Assembly: GCF_902859765.1 (NCBI RefSeq)
Contig: NZ_CADIJV010000019.1
Coordinates: forward strand, 40,105-104,104
Source of the DNA: Achromobacter pulmonis
GTDB lineage: Bacteria > Pseudomonadota > Gammaproteobacteria > Burkholderiales > Burkholderiaceae_B
Direction: 5' to 3'
Length of the DNA: 64,000 nucleotides
Shown here in pieces: positions 33,564-42,184 of the stretch. The position numbers and the translations under genes were made by a program. Every line of letters begins with the position of its first letter. The first letter of the stretch is position 1. Below the pieces are notes generated by a model. It was not told the origin of the DNA, searched no databases, and saw nothing but the letters and a program-made list of their open reading frames with translations.

Positions 33564-34318
33564 AGGCGCTGTCAGGCGGGCGGCTCGGTCGCGCACGTCA
33601 TGCCGGACCCGGCGGACGTGCGGGTGCGTGGGGCGTCATCGTTGGATTGATTGTAGTGGTTTGCATGGCGCCGAATGCGACGGGCATGGCGGCAGGGGGG
33701 GCGCCGATGGCATTCGTGTCCCCGCAGGAGACGACTCCGGCGGCGTTGCGGTTCCCGACGGGTTCGCGGGTCGAGCCTCTGGCCGATCGGCTTTGGTTGC
33801 ACGGGCTGCCGTTGCAGGCCGTGGTGTTCGATGCGCCAGTCGATGTGCCGGCATTGATCCGGACCCTGTCGCGCCAGCAGCCCGCATTCCGCGATCTCCT
33901 GATCCTGCCTGGGTTGGCGATCCTGTCCGGCCGTGCCGGCGACGCGATCTGGGTGGCGTTGCTGGCCAGCCCTTCGGCCGGTCGCAGTGTGGGCAGCGTG
34001 TCGTCGCTGCGGGCGTGGGCGCAGTCGCCGGATGCGCCCACGCCGTCCTGGCTGCCGCCCGCCGCGCGCCTGAAGCTGGATGTCGGCGTGCTGGATGGCG
34101 GCACCACGGTTCGCGAGAGCGTCTGGCAACATCCGATGGCCCCGGCGCGGTTGGAGGCGATCTTGCGCCAGCGTTTGCTGCGCCAGGGGTGGCGCTTCGA
34201 TGAGGATGGGGGCGCCGGCGCCTGGCAGTCGTGGCGACGCCGGGGCGAGCGCTTGCAGTGGATGATGATGCCGCTGGATGCCGGCAGCGGCCTCTGGGTC
34301 CGGTGGTGGAAACCATGA
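33560..34318 (+). CDS. Uncharacterised exported protein of the tad operon
   Basis: 252 aa that I do not recognise. One hydrophobic segment (about 23-43) probably acts as a signal or anchor after a basic N-terminus; the rest would be periplasmic. No cysteine or catalytic signature is visible. A G7 tract at 33695-33701 (in frame) codes for Gly-Gly right after the signal region. It overlaps both neighbours by 4 nt, so it is very probably made with the pilus machinery. An outer-membrane or secretin-accessory role, as for RcpB or TadD, is a guess. Confidence 0.7.
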   Translation: MKALSGGRLGRARHAGPGGRAGAWGVIVGLIVVVCMAPNATGMAAGGAPMAFVSPQETTPAALRFPTGSRVEPLADRLWLHGLPLQAVVFDAPVDVPALIRTLSRQQPAFRDLLILPGLAILSGRAGDAIWVALLASPSAGRSVGSVSSLRAWAQSPDAPTPSWLPPAARLKLDVGVLDGGTTVRESVWQHPMAPARLEAILRQRLLRQGWRFDEDGGAGAWQSWRRRGERLQWMMMPLDAGSGLWVRWWKP

Positions 34319-35142
34319 TGCGCGTCGTCTTGCTGGGTTTGCGCAAACTTGCCGTCCCGCTGCTGGCACTGGCCGCCGGCCTCGTCGCGGCCTGGGCGGT
34401 TCGGGAGCATGTGCGGCAGCGGGTCGAGCACCTGGAAGCCGCGGCGCGTACACCGCAGGTCAGTCGCCTGGTGGCGGCGCGGGATCTGCCGGCTGGGACG
34501 GTGCTGGAGGCATCGCAATTGGCGGTACGCGAGGTACCGGCGGCTTGGGCACCCGCAGCCAGTCTCGATCCGCGGGCGATCGATAGTGTCCTGGGTACCC
34601 GACTGGGCGCCGATCTGGCAAGTGGCGAGTTGCTGCTCAGGGCCTGCCTGGGTGCGGCCGATCGCGCGTCGTCACCGTCGCTGGCCGCGCGGATCAAGCC
34701 GGGACAGCGCGCTTTCGTAGTGGAGGCGGCCGATCTCGGCGGCCTGGCAGGCATGCTGCGGGAGGGTGATGCCATTGATGTCTACGTGTCGCTGCCGGCC
34801 CGGGGGCGCGAGGGCACCTTCCCCGTGCTGCAAGGCGTGCGTGTCCTGGCCGCTGGCGAGGGCCCGACGGGTTCCGCCCAGGTCACGCTGGCGGCAGGCC
34901 CGGACGACGCCCTGCGCTACCTTTCGGCCCGCCAGGCAGGAACCCTGACGGCTTTGCTGCGCAACCGCGACGATTCCTCGACGATCAGCGCGGCGCCCGA
35001 CGCCGGTCTCTTGGCGCGCGCCAGACCGGCGCAGGCACCCCCGCGCGGCGCGGGCGTGGAGATCCTCTACGGCGATCGACCTGGCGAACCTGCTGACATC
35101 TACGCCACCCCCTCGGTGGTACCTGAACCGGAGTATCCATGA
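34315..35142 (+). CDS. cpaB: Flp pilus assembly protein CpaB (RcpC)
   Basis: 275 aa with an N-terminal membrane helix (about 10-28) and an SAF/beta-clip domain (SRLVAARDLPAGTVLEASQL). An RcpC domain follows (IKPGQRAFVVEA, LREGDAIDVYVSL). CpaB is a periplasmic component next to the secretin in Tad systems. The start codon ATG at 34315 overlaps the previous stop; an ATG one codon later is equally possible. Confidence 0.88.
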   Translation: MMRVVLLGLRKLAVPLLALAAGLVAAWAVREHVRQRVEHLEAAARTPQVSRLVAARDLPAGTVLEASQLAVREVPAAWAPAASLDPRAIDSVLGTRLGADLASGELLLRACLGAADRASSPSLAARIKPGQRAFVVEAADLGGLAGMLREGDAIDVYVSLPARGREGTFPVLQGVRVLAAGEGPTGSAQVTLAAGPDDALRYLSARQAGTLTALLRNRDDSSTISAAPDAGLLARARPAQAPPRGAGVEILYGDRPGEPADIYATPSVVPEPEYP

Positions 35143-36501
35143 ACATCGGATTCGGCGCGGTGATTTCCGCGATTTGCCTGGGCCTGACAACTTTCCCGGC
35201 GTGGCCGGCAGCCGAGGCTCTCGATATGCAGGTCGGCGAGAGCCGTGTGCTCACGCAGCCGGGTGTCACGCGCGTGGCCATCGGCAACAGCCAGGTGTTG
35301 AGTGCGATGGCCACCGATGACCATGACGTGGTGGTCTCCGCGCTGGCCGAGGGGCAGTCCTCGATGCATGTGTGGGCAGATTCCGGCGTCATGCACTACG
35401 ACGTCAGGGTGGTGGCGGCGGGCGCGCCGCGCCTGCGCGCCGAGGTCGAGTCCTTGCTGACGCGTATCCCCGGCGCGCGTAGCGCCATGGTCGGAGGGCG
35501 CATCGTCATCGAGGGCGACGACCTCTCCGACGATGACCGGGCCCGCGTGGCGGCACTGGCGCAGCGCTATCCCGAGGTTGTGGATTTCACTGGGCAGGTG
35601 GGTTGGGACAACATGGTCTTGCTGGACGTGCAGGTGGTGGAGATTCCCAGCTCGCGCCTGCGCGAATTCGGAGTGCGCTGGGATGGCGTGACACAAGGCG
35701 GGCTGAACGCCGCGCTGGCGTGGGATGCCGGGGCGCGGGGCAGGATGGCGCGGCCCGGCGATCAGGTGGTCGAGACAGCCGCGCCGGTGTCGTCGGCAGC
35801 GGGCTATTTTGGGGTGAATGCCCTCTTGTCCGCCCGCATTGCCGCGCTGGCACAGCGCGGCGAGGCCGTCATGCTGGCCCAACCGCAGTTGCTGGCGCGC
35901 AGCGGTGCCAGCGCGACTTTCCTGGCGGGGGGGCGAGGTGCCGTATGTCTCGACCGATTCGCGCGGCAACCCAACGACCTTGTTCAAGCCTTATGGGGTG
36001 TCGTTGCGGATCACGCCGCGCATAGACCGCAACGGCGTCATCCGCTCGCTGATCGAAGTGGAGGCCAGTTCCGTCGACATGGCCTTGACGGCTGCCGGCG
36101 GTCCGGCCCTGCGCACACGCCGCGCATCGACGGAGTTCAATGTGCGCTCCGGCGATACGCTGGTCATTGGCGGCTTTCTGTCGCGGGAACGCTCCGATGA
36201 CATCAGCGGCCTGCCCGGGCTGAAGGACATTCCGATTCTTGGGGCGTTGTTTTCGTCGCATCGCTATCAGTTGCGTGAAACCGAATTGGCGATCTTCGTC
36301 ACGCCCCGGATCGTGTCGCGCAACGAACCGGCCATGGCAGATCAGGTGCGTCGGGGGCGCGCCCTGGTCGATGCCGCGTTTTCACATCCGTCACGGCTGG
36401 CAACGGCTCCCGTCGCGACGGCGGGCTGGAGCGTCCGTGGCGGGGAAGGGTCGCAGTGGTCGCACGCTGTCCAGGATTCCTCTTCCACCAACCAGGAGTA
36501 A
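35139..36501 (+). pseudogene. cpaC: Tad secretin CpaC (RcpA), frameshifted at a G7 tract
   Basis: Outer-membrane secretin of the Flp pilus. The first frame (from 35139) gives a signal peptide, the pilus-formation N-domain (MQVGESRVLTQPGVTRVAIG), a BON-like segment and the start of the secretin core (LLARSGASATFLAGG). At 35927-35933 there are seven G; with six, the frame would continue as GGEVPYVSTDSRGNPTTLF. The rest of the secretin domain (VRSGDTLVIGGFLSRE, GLKDIPILGALF, LAIFVTPRIV) is intact in the shifted frame to 36501. As written, the product runs into an unrelated tail that stops at 36200. It is phase-OFF, a pseudogene or a sequencing error. Confidence 0.9.
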
Positions 36502-36505
36502 TACC

Positions 36506-38152
36506 ATGCTGGAAATCGAAATGACCTTCGAGGATCGCGCGCGGCGCAAGGTCAGCGTGGCGGCGCCGGTGCTGATCGGCCGCGGCACGCATTGCGACCT
36601 GCGCATCGCCAATTGGCGGGTAGGCCGCCAGCATGCGCGGTTGCTGCGCGAGGCGGCCGCCATCGTGCTCGAGGACCTGGGCGCCCTGGGGGGCACGTTC
36701 GTCAACGGCCTGCGCGTGACGCGCCATGCACCGGTGCAGCCCGGAGACGAGATCCTCATTGGTCCGTGCCGCCTGCGCGTGCGTGCGATGCATCCGGACG
36801 CGCCTGGCAGCGCCGCCGCCGGCCAGGCCATGCCCGGGGCTCCCGAGTCCCAGGCGGACGCGCCAGCGTCGCCGTTGCCCAGCCTGGACCTGCGCCGTCG
36901 CCTGCATGCCGCGTTGCTGGCGGCGCTCGATCTGCGCCGCCGCGATGTGGCCGGCATGAGCGACGCCGCCTTGCGCGCGGAAGCCGATCGCCTGCTGACG
37001 CGGATACTGGCCGACGACGTGGGGCTGCCGGCGGGCACGGACCATGCGTCGTTATGCCGCGAAGTCCTGGATGAAGCCGTGGGGCTGGGGCCGCTGGAGC
37101 CATTGCTGGCGGCGCCCGATGTTACCGAGGTCATGGTCAACCGGCACGACGAGATCTACGTCGAGCGTCATGGGCGTCTCTGGCGCCATGCCGCCGCGTT
37201 CACCAGCGAGCAATCCGTGCGCCGCGTCATCGAGCGCATCGTGACCCCGCTGGGGCGCCGCATCGATGAGAGTTCGCCGATGGTGGATGCGCGGTTACCG
37301 GACGGGTCGCGCGTGCACGCCGTCATTCCTCCTGTTGCGCTCAGGGGCGCGAGCCTGACGATCCGCAGGTTTCCCGCGCGCCGTCCCGCCATGGCCGATC
37401 TGGTGGCGGCGGGCACGCTCAGCGCGCCGATGGCGCAGTTTCTGGCGTGCTGCGTTCGGCAGCGCAAGAACGTGGTGGTTTCAGGAGGGACCGGAGCGGG
37501 CAAGACCACGCTGTTGAATGTGCTGTCCCAGGAGATCCCCGAGGGCGAGCGTGTGGTGACGGTCGAGGATGCGGCGGAGCTGCGGCTCGACCACGCACAC
37601 CTGGTGGCCCTGGAAGCGCGCCCTCCCAACCAGGAAGGTCGCGGCCGCATCGATATCCGCGAGCTGGTGCGCAATGCCTTGCGCATGCGGCCGGACCGGA
37701 TCGTGGTCGGTGAATGCCGTGGGGCGGAAGCTTTTGACATGCTGACCGCCATGAATACCGGTCATGAAGGCTCGCTGACCACGCTTCACGCCAATTCCCC
37801 GCGCGATGCCCTGGCGCGGCTGGAGTCGATGGTGCTGATGGCGGGGCTCGACCTGCCGCTGGCCGCCGTGCGCGAGCACATCGCGGCCAGCGTCGACATC
37901 GTCGTGCAGCAGGCGCGGTTGTCCGACGGGCGGCGAGTAGTGGCATCGGTGGCCGAAGTCACCGGCGTGGAGAGCGGCCGTATCCAGATGCAGGAACTGT
38001 TCCGGTACGAACGCGCGGGTGGTTTTTCGGCTTGCGGCATCTTGCCCTCCTTTGCGCAGGCATGGCAGGAAGCCGAGGTGGACCTGGACGTGGCCTGGTT
38101 CGGCACGGACCGGGCTGCGTCCGGCGCGGCCTACCGGGCAACGCTGCCATGA
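36506..38152 (+). CDS. cpaF: Tad pilus ATPase CpaF (TadA) with an N-terminal FHA domain
   Basis: 548 aa. Residues about 1-95 form a forkhead-associated domain (LIGRGTHCDLRIANWRVGRQHARL, then LGGTFVNGLRV), which binds phosphothreonine. A low-complexity linker follows, then a CpaF-type secretion ATPase with Walker A GGTGAGKTT, the Asp/His boxes and RNALRMRPDRIVVGECRG. It powers pilus extrusion in the cytoplasm. An AGGAG site lies ahead of the ATG at 36506, so it does not depend on coupling to the broken cpaC. FHA fused to CpaF is unusual next to the stand-alone CpaE/TadZ plus CpaF arrangement. Confidence 0.92.
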   Translation: MLEIEMTFEDRARRKVSVAAPVLIGRGTHCDLRIANWRVGRQHARLLREAAAIVLEDLGALGGTFVNGLRVTRHAPVQPGDEILIGPCRLRVRAMHPDAPGSAAAGQAMPGAPESQADAPASPLPSLDLRRRLHAALLAALDLRRRDVAGMSDAALRAEADRLLTRILADDVGLPAGTDHASLCREVLDEAVGLGPLEPLLAAPDVTEVMVNRHDEIYVERHGRLWRHAAAFTSEQSVRRVIERIVTPLGRRIDESSPMVDARLPDGSRVHAVIPPVALRGASLTIRRFPARRPAMADLVAAGTLSAPMAQFLACCVRQRKNVVVSGGTGAGKTTLLNVLSQEIPEGERVVTVEDAAELRLDHAHLVALEARPPNQEGRGRIDIRELVRNALRMRPDRIVVGECRGAEAFDMLTAMNTGHEGSLTTLHANSPRDALARLESMVLMAGLDLPLAAVREHIAASVDIVVQQARLSDGRRVVASVAEVTGVESGRIQMQELFRYERAGGFSACGILPSFAQAWQEAEVDLDVAWFGTDRAASGAAYRATLP

Positions 38153-38994
38153 CCTGGCTGGCTGCAGCGGGGGCGATGGTGTGCGTCATGCTTCTGGCGT
38201 GGTGGTCGCAGCGCTGGTTGAGGCCAGGGCTGCGACGCTACCGTGAACGCTACACCCAGGAGGTGCGCGGCCGGCTTGACGAGCTGTTCCTGTTTGTCGA
38301 CCCGACTCGGCTGTGGGTGGGGGCGGTGGCTCTGGCGAGTCTGGCGGCGGCCACGGCCTTCATGCTCACCTCCAGCGGCGCCGGCGCCTTGCTGGCGGGC
38401 GCGGCGGCGTGGCGTGCGCCGCGTCTGCTGGCGGCGGCGCTATGGCGCCGCCGCGTGCGGCGCTTCGAGCAGCAACTGCCCATGGCGTTGCTGATGCTGG
38501 CCTCGGCGCTGCGCGCCGGCGTTGCCTTGATGCCCGCCCTGCGCCGGGTCGTGGACCAGGGCGGAGGACCCTTGGCGCAGGAATTCGGCCTGATGCTGCG
38601 CGAGCAAAGGCTGGGCGTGCCTTGGGACGAGGCATTGGAACATCTGAACATGCGCATGCCGGCGGAATCGACCCTCCTGGTTGTGGCGGCCATGCGTATC
38701 GCGGCGCGTACCGGCGGCAATCTGGCCGAAGCGCTCGACAGCATTGCCCACACCCTGCAGGCCCGGCTGCGCCTGCAGGGCCGGGTACGGGCGTTGACCT
38801 CGCAGGGGCGCCTGCAGGCATGGATCATGGGGGCTCTGCCGCTGTTATTGCTGGCGGTGCTGGACTGGCTCGAACCTGACGCCATGGCACCCCTGTGGCA
38901 TACGCCGCAAGGGTGGGCGGTGCTGGCGTTGGTGGCCACGCTGGAAGTCCTGGGGCTCTGGCTGATCCGGCGCATCGTCCAGGTCGATGTCTGA
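38149..38994 (+). CDS. tadB: Tad inner-membrane platform protein TadB
   Basis: 281 aa with hydrophobic segments near the N-terminus, at about 60-85 and at the C-terminus. The type II secretion F (GspF-like) domain is recognisable in FEQQLPMALLMLASALRAG and VAAMRIAARTGGNLAEALDSI. With TadC it forms the platform that CpaF acts on. It overlaps cpaF by 4 nt and tadC by 1 nt. Confidence 0.9.
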   Translation: MTWLAAAGAMVCVMLLAWWSQRWLRPGLRRYRERYTQEVRGRLDELFLFVDPTRLWVGAVALASLAAATAFMLTSSGAGALLAGAAAWRAPRLLAAALWRRRVRRFEQQLPMALLMLASALRAGVALMPALRRVVDQGGGPLAQEFGLMLREQRLGVPWDEALEHLNMRMPAESTLLVVAAMRIAARTGGNLAEALDSIAHTLQARLRLQGRVRALTSQGRLQAWIMGALPLLLLAVLDWLEPDAMAPLWHTPQGWAVLALVATLEVLGLWLIRRIVQVDV

Positions 38995-39914
38995 TGCGTG
39001 GAGCGGAAGGTATGTGGCTGTATCTGGCGATGATGGGCGCAGCCTGGGGCGCGGGCGGGATGGTGTGGCGGCTGTTGCGTATCCCGCTGCGCGCGGCGAG
39101 CAACCCGGACGGCACGCCAGGGTGGTGGCGGATCGTCATGGCTGGGTGCCTGCCTCTGTTGCGCTGGGGTGCTCCGCTTTGGCGTTACCTGGGCCAGGCG
39201 CGCCTGGCCGGCCTGATCGCCCAGGCCGGCTTGCCGACGGCGGTTCGTGCCGAACATGTCCTGGCCTTGGGCCTGCTGGCCGGATTGGCCGGAGCGGGGT
39301 TGGCGGGCGTGGGGATGCTGGCGGGCGAGGCCTGGAACGGTGCCCACGAGGGCCCATTCGGAGCCGTCGATTCCTCGCGCTGGCTACCATGGGCCATGGC
39401 GGGCGGGGCGCTGGCCAGCGTGCTGCCGGTACTGTGGTTGCGGGCGCGCGGGGCTGCGCGCCGCCGCCGGATCGAGCGCGGCCTGCCCTTTGTGCTGGAC
39501 ATGATGATCCTGTGCGTCGAGGCCGGGCTCAGCGTACCGGCGGCTCTGTTGGTGGCGGCCTCGAACGGTCCGGACGGGCCGCTGCGCGAGAGCCTGGCAG
39601 TCGCGCTGGCGCAGATGCGGGCGGGCGTGAGCAGGGCCGTGGCCCTGCGTGCCATGGCCGAGCGTTGCGGTAGCGCGCTGGTAGGCGATTGGGTCGCCGC
39701 CCTGGCTCAGGCGGACGCCCTGGGTATCAGCCTGGCGCCGGTATTGCGGGCGCAGGCGGTGCAGTGCCGCCGCGACCGCCAGCAGCGGGCCGAGCAATTG
39801 GCGCTGCAGGCGCCGGTCAAGCTGCTGCTGCCCCTGGTGGGCTGCATCTTTCCCTGCACCTTCATCGTGCTGGCGTTTCCCATCGCCATCCAGTTGCTGC
39901 GAGGTTCGGTGTGA
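38994..39914 (+). CDS. tadC: Tad inner-membrane platform protein TadC
   Basis: 306 aa. It has the same GspF-like fold as TadB (IERGLPFVLDMMILCVEAGL, then VALRAMAERCGSALVGDWV) and several membrane segments, the last near the C-terminus (LLLPLVGCIFPCTFIVLAFP). The start ATG (38994) shares its A with the tadB stop codon. The GTG of the DUF192 gene overlaps its stop. Confidence 0.9.
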   Translation: MRGAEGMWLYLAMMGAAWGAGGMVWRLLRIPLRAASNPDGTPGWWRIVMAGCLPLLRWGAPLWRYLGQARLAGLIAQAGLPTAVRAEHVLALGLLAGLAGAGLAGVGMLAGEAWNGAHEGPFGAVDSSRWLPWAMAGGALASVLPVLWLRARGAARRRRIERGLPFVLDMMILCVEAGLSVPAALLVAASNGPDGPLRESLAVALAQMRAGVSRAVALRAMAERCGSALVGDWVAALAQADALGISLAPVLRAQAVQCRRDRQQRAEQLALQAPVKLLLPLVGCIFPCTFIVLAFPIAIQLLRGSV

Positions 39915-40609
39915 GCCGCCAAGCGCCCCTGCCGCGCGGAAGGCTGCGGCTGCTGTGGGTCAGGGGCTGGGTGGGGCGGATGCGGGGGCTGCTGGGCCGG
40001 CGACCGCCCGGGGATCGGTCGGGAATCCTGTTGATGCCATGCCGGGCGGTGCACACGTTTGGCATGCGGTATGCGATCGACGTGGCGTTCGTGTCGCGGC
40101 AAGGGCGCGTGCTGAAGCTGTGCAGGGCGCTGCCGCCCCGCCGGATCGCGCTATGCCTGGGCGCCGTGGCCGTTGTCGAGGTTCGGGCTGGCACTGTTGA
40201 TGCCGAACACGGAGGTATAGGACGGATAGAAGCTGCAATAGAACACGCCCGCCGCCGCGACCGTGAACGGGACCTGCAATATGTTGGCGAACCCAGGCGG
40301 CAGCCCGATGGCGATGAGCAATCCCGAGCACAAGTCCAGAAACAAGGCGATCAGGACCCAGGTGGCGACATAGACCAGGAAAGCCCATTTGTTACGCCAG
40401 CAGGCGATACCGGAGAAGAACAGTGCCTGGGTCAGGCGCAGTCCGTGCCAGGCCACCAATACTGGCGCATACCAGAACAAGGCCGCTATCACGACGTAGA
40501 TGATGGTGAAAATGATGAGCGGCGCGCGGAGCGCCATCAGGATGGGCTCCATGCTGTTTTCGATGGAGGCTATGCGCATGCCCTCGGCGAACGCCGCCGA
40601 AAATGGTAG
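39911..40609 (+). CDS. DUF192 protein with an abnormal run-on C-terminus
   Basis: From a GTG (39911) overlapping the tadC stop. Residues about 18-95 are a DUF192 domain: MRGLLGRRPPGDRSGILL, CRAVHTFGMRYAIDVAF, then VAVVEVRAGTVDA. DUF192 proteins are usually about 110-150 aa and are often found in tad clusters; the function is unknown. Here no stop follows the domain. The frame runs on to 40609 (232 aa) through the antisense strand of the next gene, and the extra ~135 residues are charged and not protein-like. The real C-terminus was probably lost in a rearrangement. Confidence 0.65.
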   Translation: MSRQAPLPRGRLRLLWVRGWVGRMRGLLGRRPPGDRSGILLMPCRAVHTFGMRYAIDVAFVSRQGRVLKLCRALPPRRIALCLGAVAVVEVRAGTVDAEHGGIGRIEAAIEHARRRDRERDLQYVGEPRRQPDGDEQSRAQVQKQGDQDPGGDIDQESPFVTPAGDTGEEQCLGQAQSVPGHQYWRIPEQGRYHDVDDGENDERRAERHQDGLHAVFDGGYAHALGERRRKW

Positions 40610-40954
40610 GAATGTCGCCAGGCCGGCGGTCAGGCTGACCGCGGCGTACAGCAGTCCCATCAGGAACAGCTTGCGGAACACGCCGGGCTGCTTGAGCGGT
40701 TTGGCCCACATCGATGGCAGCATGACGCGGTCAGCCTCAACGTGTTTGCAGGCAGCCAGGCTCATCAGCGTGATCGACGGCATCAGCGCGATGAACAGGA
40801 TCGGCCCCACGATCTGCGCGGCGAATGCGAAGCCGACCAGAAGGCTGTTGACCAGCGCCCAGGTACACATGGCCAGGGGTTGCTTGCGGAACAGACGGAA
40901 GCCGTCTCGAACCCATTGCCAGCCGGAAGACGCGGGTAGGAATGCTGCTTGCAT
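40151..40954 (-). CDS. BPSS1780-family membrane protein
   Basis: 267 aa from the ATG at 40954, with AAGAGAG upstream; a TTG eight codons earlier is possible. It has about six hydrophobic segments and the family opening GWQWVRDGFRLFRKQPLAM. Members are inner-membrane proteins without known function, often beside thrB in Burkholderiales, as here. Its last ~15 codons are the antisense of DUF192 coding DNA, and its 3' part overlaps the DUF192 frame by 459 nt. Confidence 0.78.
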   Translation of the reverse strand: MQAAFLPASSGWQWVRDGFRLFRKQPLAMCTWALVNSLLVGFAFAAQIVGPILFIALMPSITLMSLAACKHVEADRVMLPSMWAKPLKQPGVFRKLFLMGLLYAAVSLTAGLATFLPFSAAFAEGMRIASIENSMEPILMALRAPLIIFTIIYVVIAALFWYAPVLVAWHGLRLTQALFFSGIACWRNKWAFLVYVATWVLIALFLDLCSGLLIAIGLPPGFANILQVPFTVAAAGVFYCSFYPSYTSVFGINSASPNLDNGHGAQA

Positions 40955-40992
40955 GGCTCTCTTGTGGGGATCTCTCAAAAAGGGACGCGCTA

Positions 40993-41010
40993 CCCCCCAA
41001 TTATGGGGGG
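40993..41010 (-). terminator. Poly-C/poly-G hairpin after thrB
   Basis: CCCCCCA (40993-40999) and TGGGGGG (41004-41010) form a 7-bp stem with an ATTA loop, 8 bp beyond the thrB stop. On the minus strand TAGCGCGTCCCTTTTT follows. It may be a weak terminator between thrB and the downstream membrane-protein gene. Confidence 0.45.
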
Positions 41011-41018
41011 CATGACGA

Positions 41019-41987
41019 TTACGGCAATACCGGCAGGCCCGGTCGGTGGCGCGCCTGCAACACTCTTTCGAAATGCCGGGGGTCGTGCGGCTTGAGCGTC
41101 TGTGCCGGACGCGGCAGATAGAAGTCGTACAGGCGCGACAGCCAGAAGCGCAGGGCGGCGGCGCGCAGCATCAGGGGCCAGGCCTGGCGTTCGGCGTCGG
41201 TGAACGGCCGCACCCGGGCGTAGGCGTCCAGCCAGGACTCGACCAGTTCGGGGATGAATTCACCGGTATCGCGTTCGATGCACCAGTCATTGACGCTGAC
41301 GGCCACGTCGAACAGCCAGGTGTCGCAGCCGGCGAAATAGAAGTCGATGATGCCGCCCATGAGCGGATCCTCGAAGGTGCCGGCGAACAACACATTGTCG
41401 CGGAACAGGTCGCAATGGGCCGGGCCTGCGGGCAGCGCCTGCCAGGCCGGGCTGGCGGCCGCGGCCTGCTGGGCGGCCAGTTCCGATTGCAGCAGTTGTG
41501 CCTGGCCGGGATCCAGGAAAGGCAGGACCTTGGGCGCCGTTTCGACCCACCAGGACAGTCCGCGCAGGTTGGGCTGCTGGATGGGGAAGTCCTGTGCCGC
41601 CACGTGGGCGCGCGCCAGCGTGGCGCCGGCCAGGGCGCAATGGGCCGCGCCGGGGGCCGGTTCATAACCGCCGGGCAGGCGCGAGACGATGGCGCAGGGC
41701 TTGCCGTGCAGGGTGGTCAGGCGGGTGCCGTCGCGCAGCGTCTGGGGTTGCGGCACCGGGATGCCGCGGCTGGCCAGGTGGTACATCAGCTCGATGTAGA
41801 ACGGCAGTTGGGCCTGCGTGAGCACCTCGAACAGCGTCAGCACGTACTCGCCGCGGCTGGTGTACAGGAAGTAATTAGTGTTTTCGATGCCAGCCGTGAT
41901 CCCCCGCAGCGAGACGAACTCGCCCAGGTCGAATTGCGCCAGCAGGGCGCGCGCGTCGTCGTCGGATACGGGAGTGAAAACGGCCAT
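41019..41987 (-). CDS. thrB: Homoserine kinase (ThrB, APH-like family)
   Basis: Phosphorylates L-homoserine on the way to threonine. 322 aa of the aminoglycoside-phosphotransferase-like fold used as homoserine kinase in many proteobacteria, not the GHMP type of E. coli. Visible motifs are AHCDLFRDNVLF (catalytic Brenner loop) and GIIDFYFAGCDTWLFDVA (Mg-binding Asp), and the N-terminus matches (LLAQFDLGEFVSLRGITAGI). It is divergent from dusA over 197 bp. Confidence 0.93.
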   Translation of the reverse strand: MAVFTPVSDDDARALLAQFDLGEFVSLRGITAGIENTNYFLYTSRGEYVLTLFEVLTQAQLPFYIELMYHLASRGIPVPQPQTLRDGTRLTTLHGKPCAIVSRLPGGYEPAPGAAHCALAGATLARAHVAAQDFPIQQPNLRGLSWWVETAPKVLPFLDPGQAQLLQSELAAQQAAAASPAWQALPAGPAHCDLFRDNVLFAGTFEDPLMGGIIDFYFAGCDTWLFDVAVSVNDWCIERDTGEFIPELVESWLDAYARVRPFTDAERQAWPLMLRAAALRFWLSRLYDFYLPRPAQTLKPHDPRHFERVLQARHRPGLPVLP

Positions 41988-42184
41988 TGATGTCAGGGAA
42001 AGAGGGGATTAACGGACGCGGGCGGACGCGGGCAAGGCTCGCCCGGACAATGCGTGCACGCGGCGGCGGCGCAATTTTAGACCACATGGCTGGCAGGGGC
42101 TGGACGATCGCCGGCCGGGGCCGCCGGGCAGAATCCCGCCAAGCACCGTAAAATAGCGCATCCCCTTGTTTTGCTGAGTGATTC

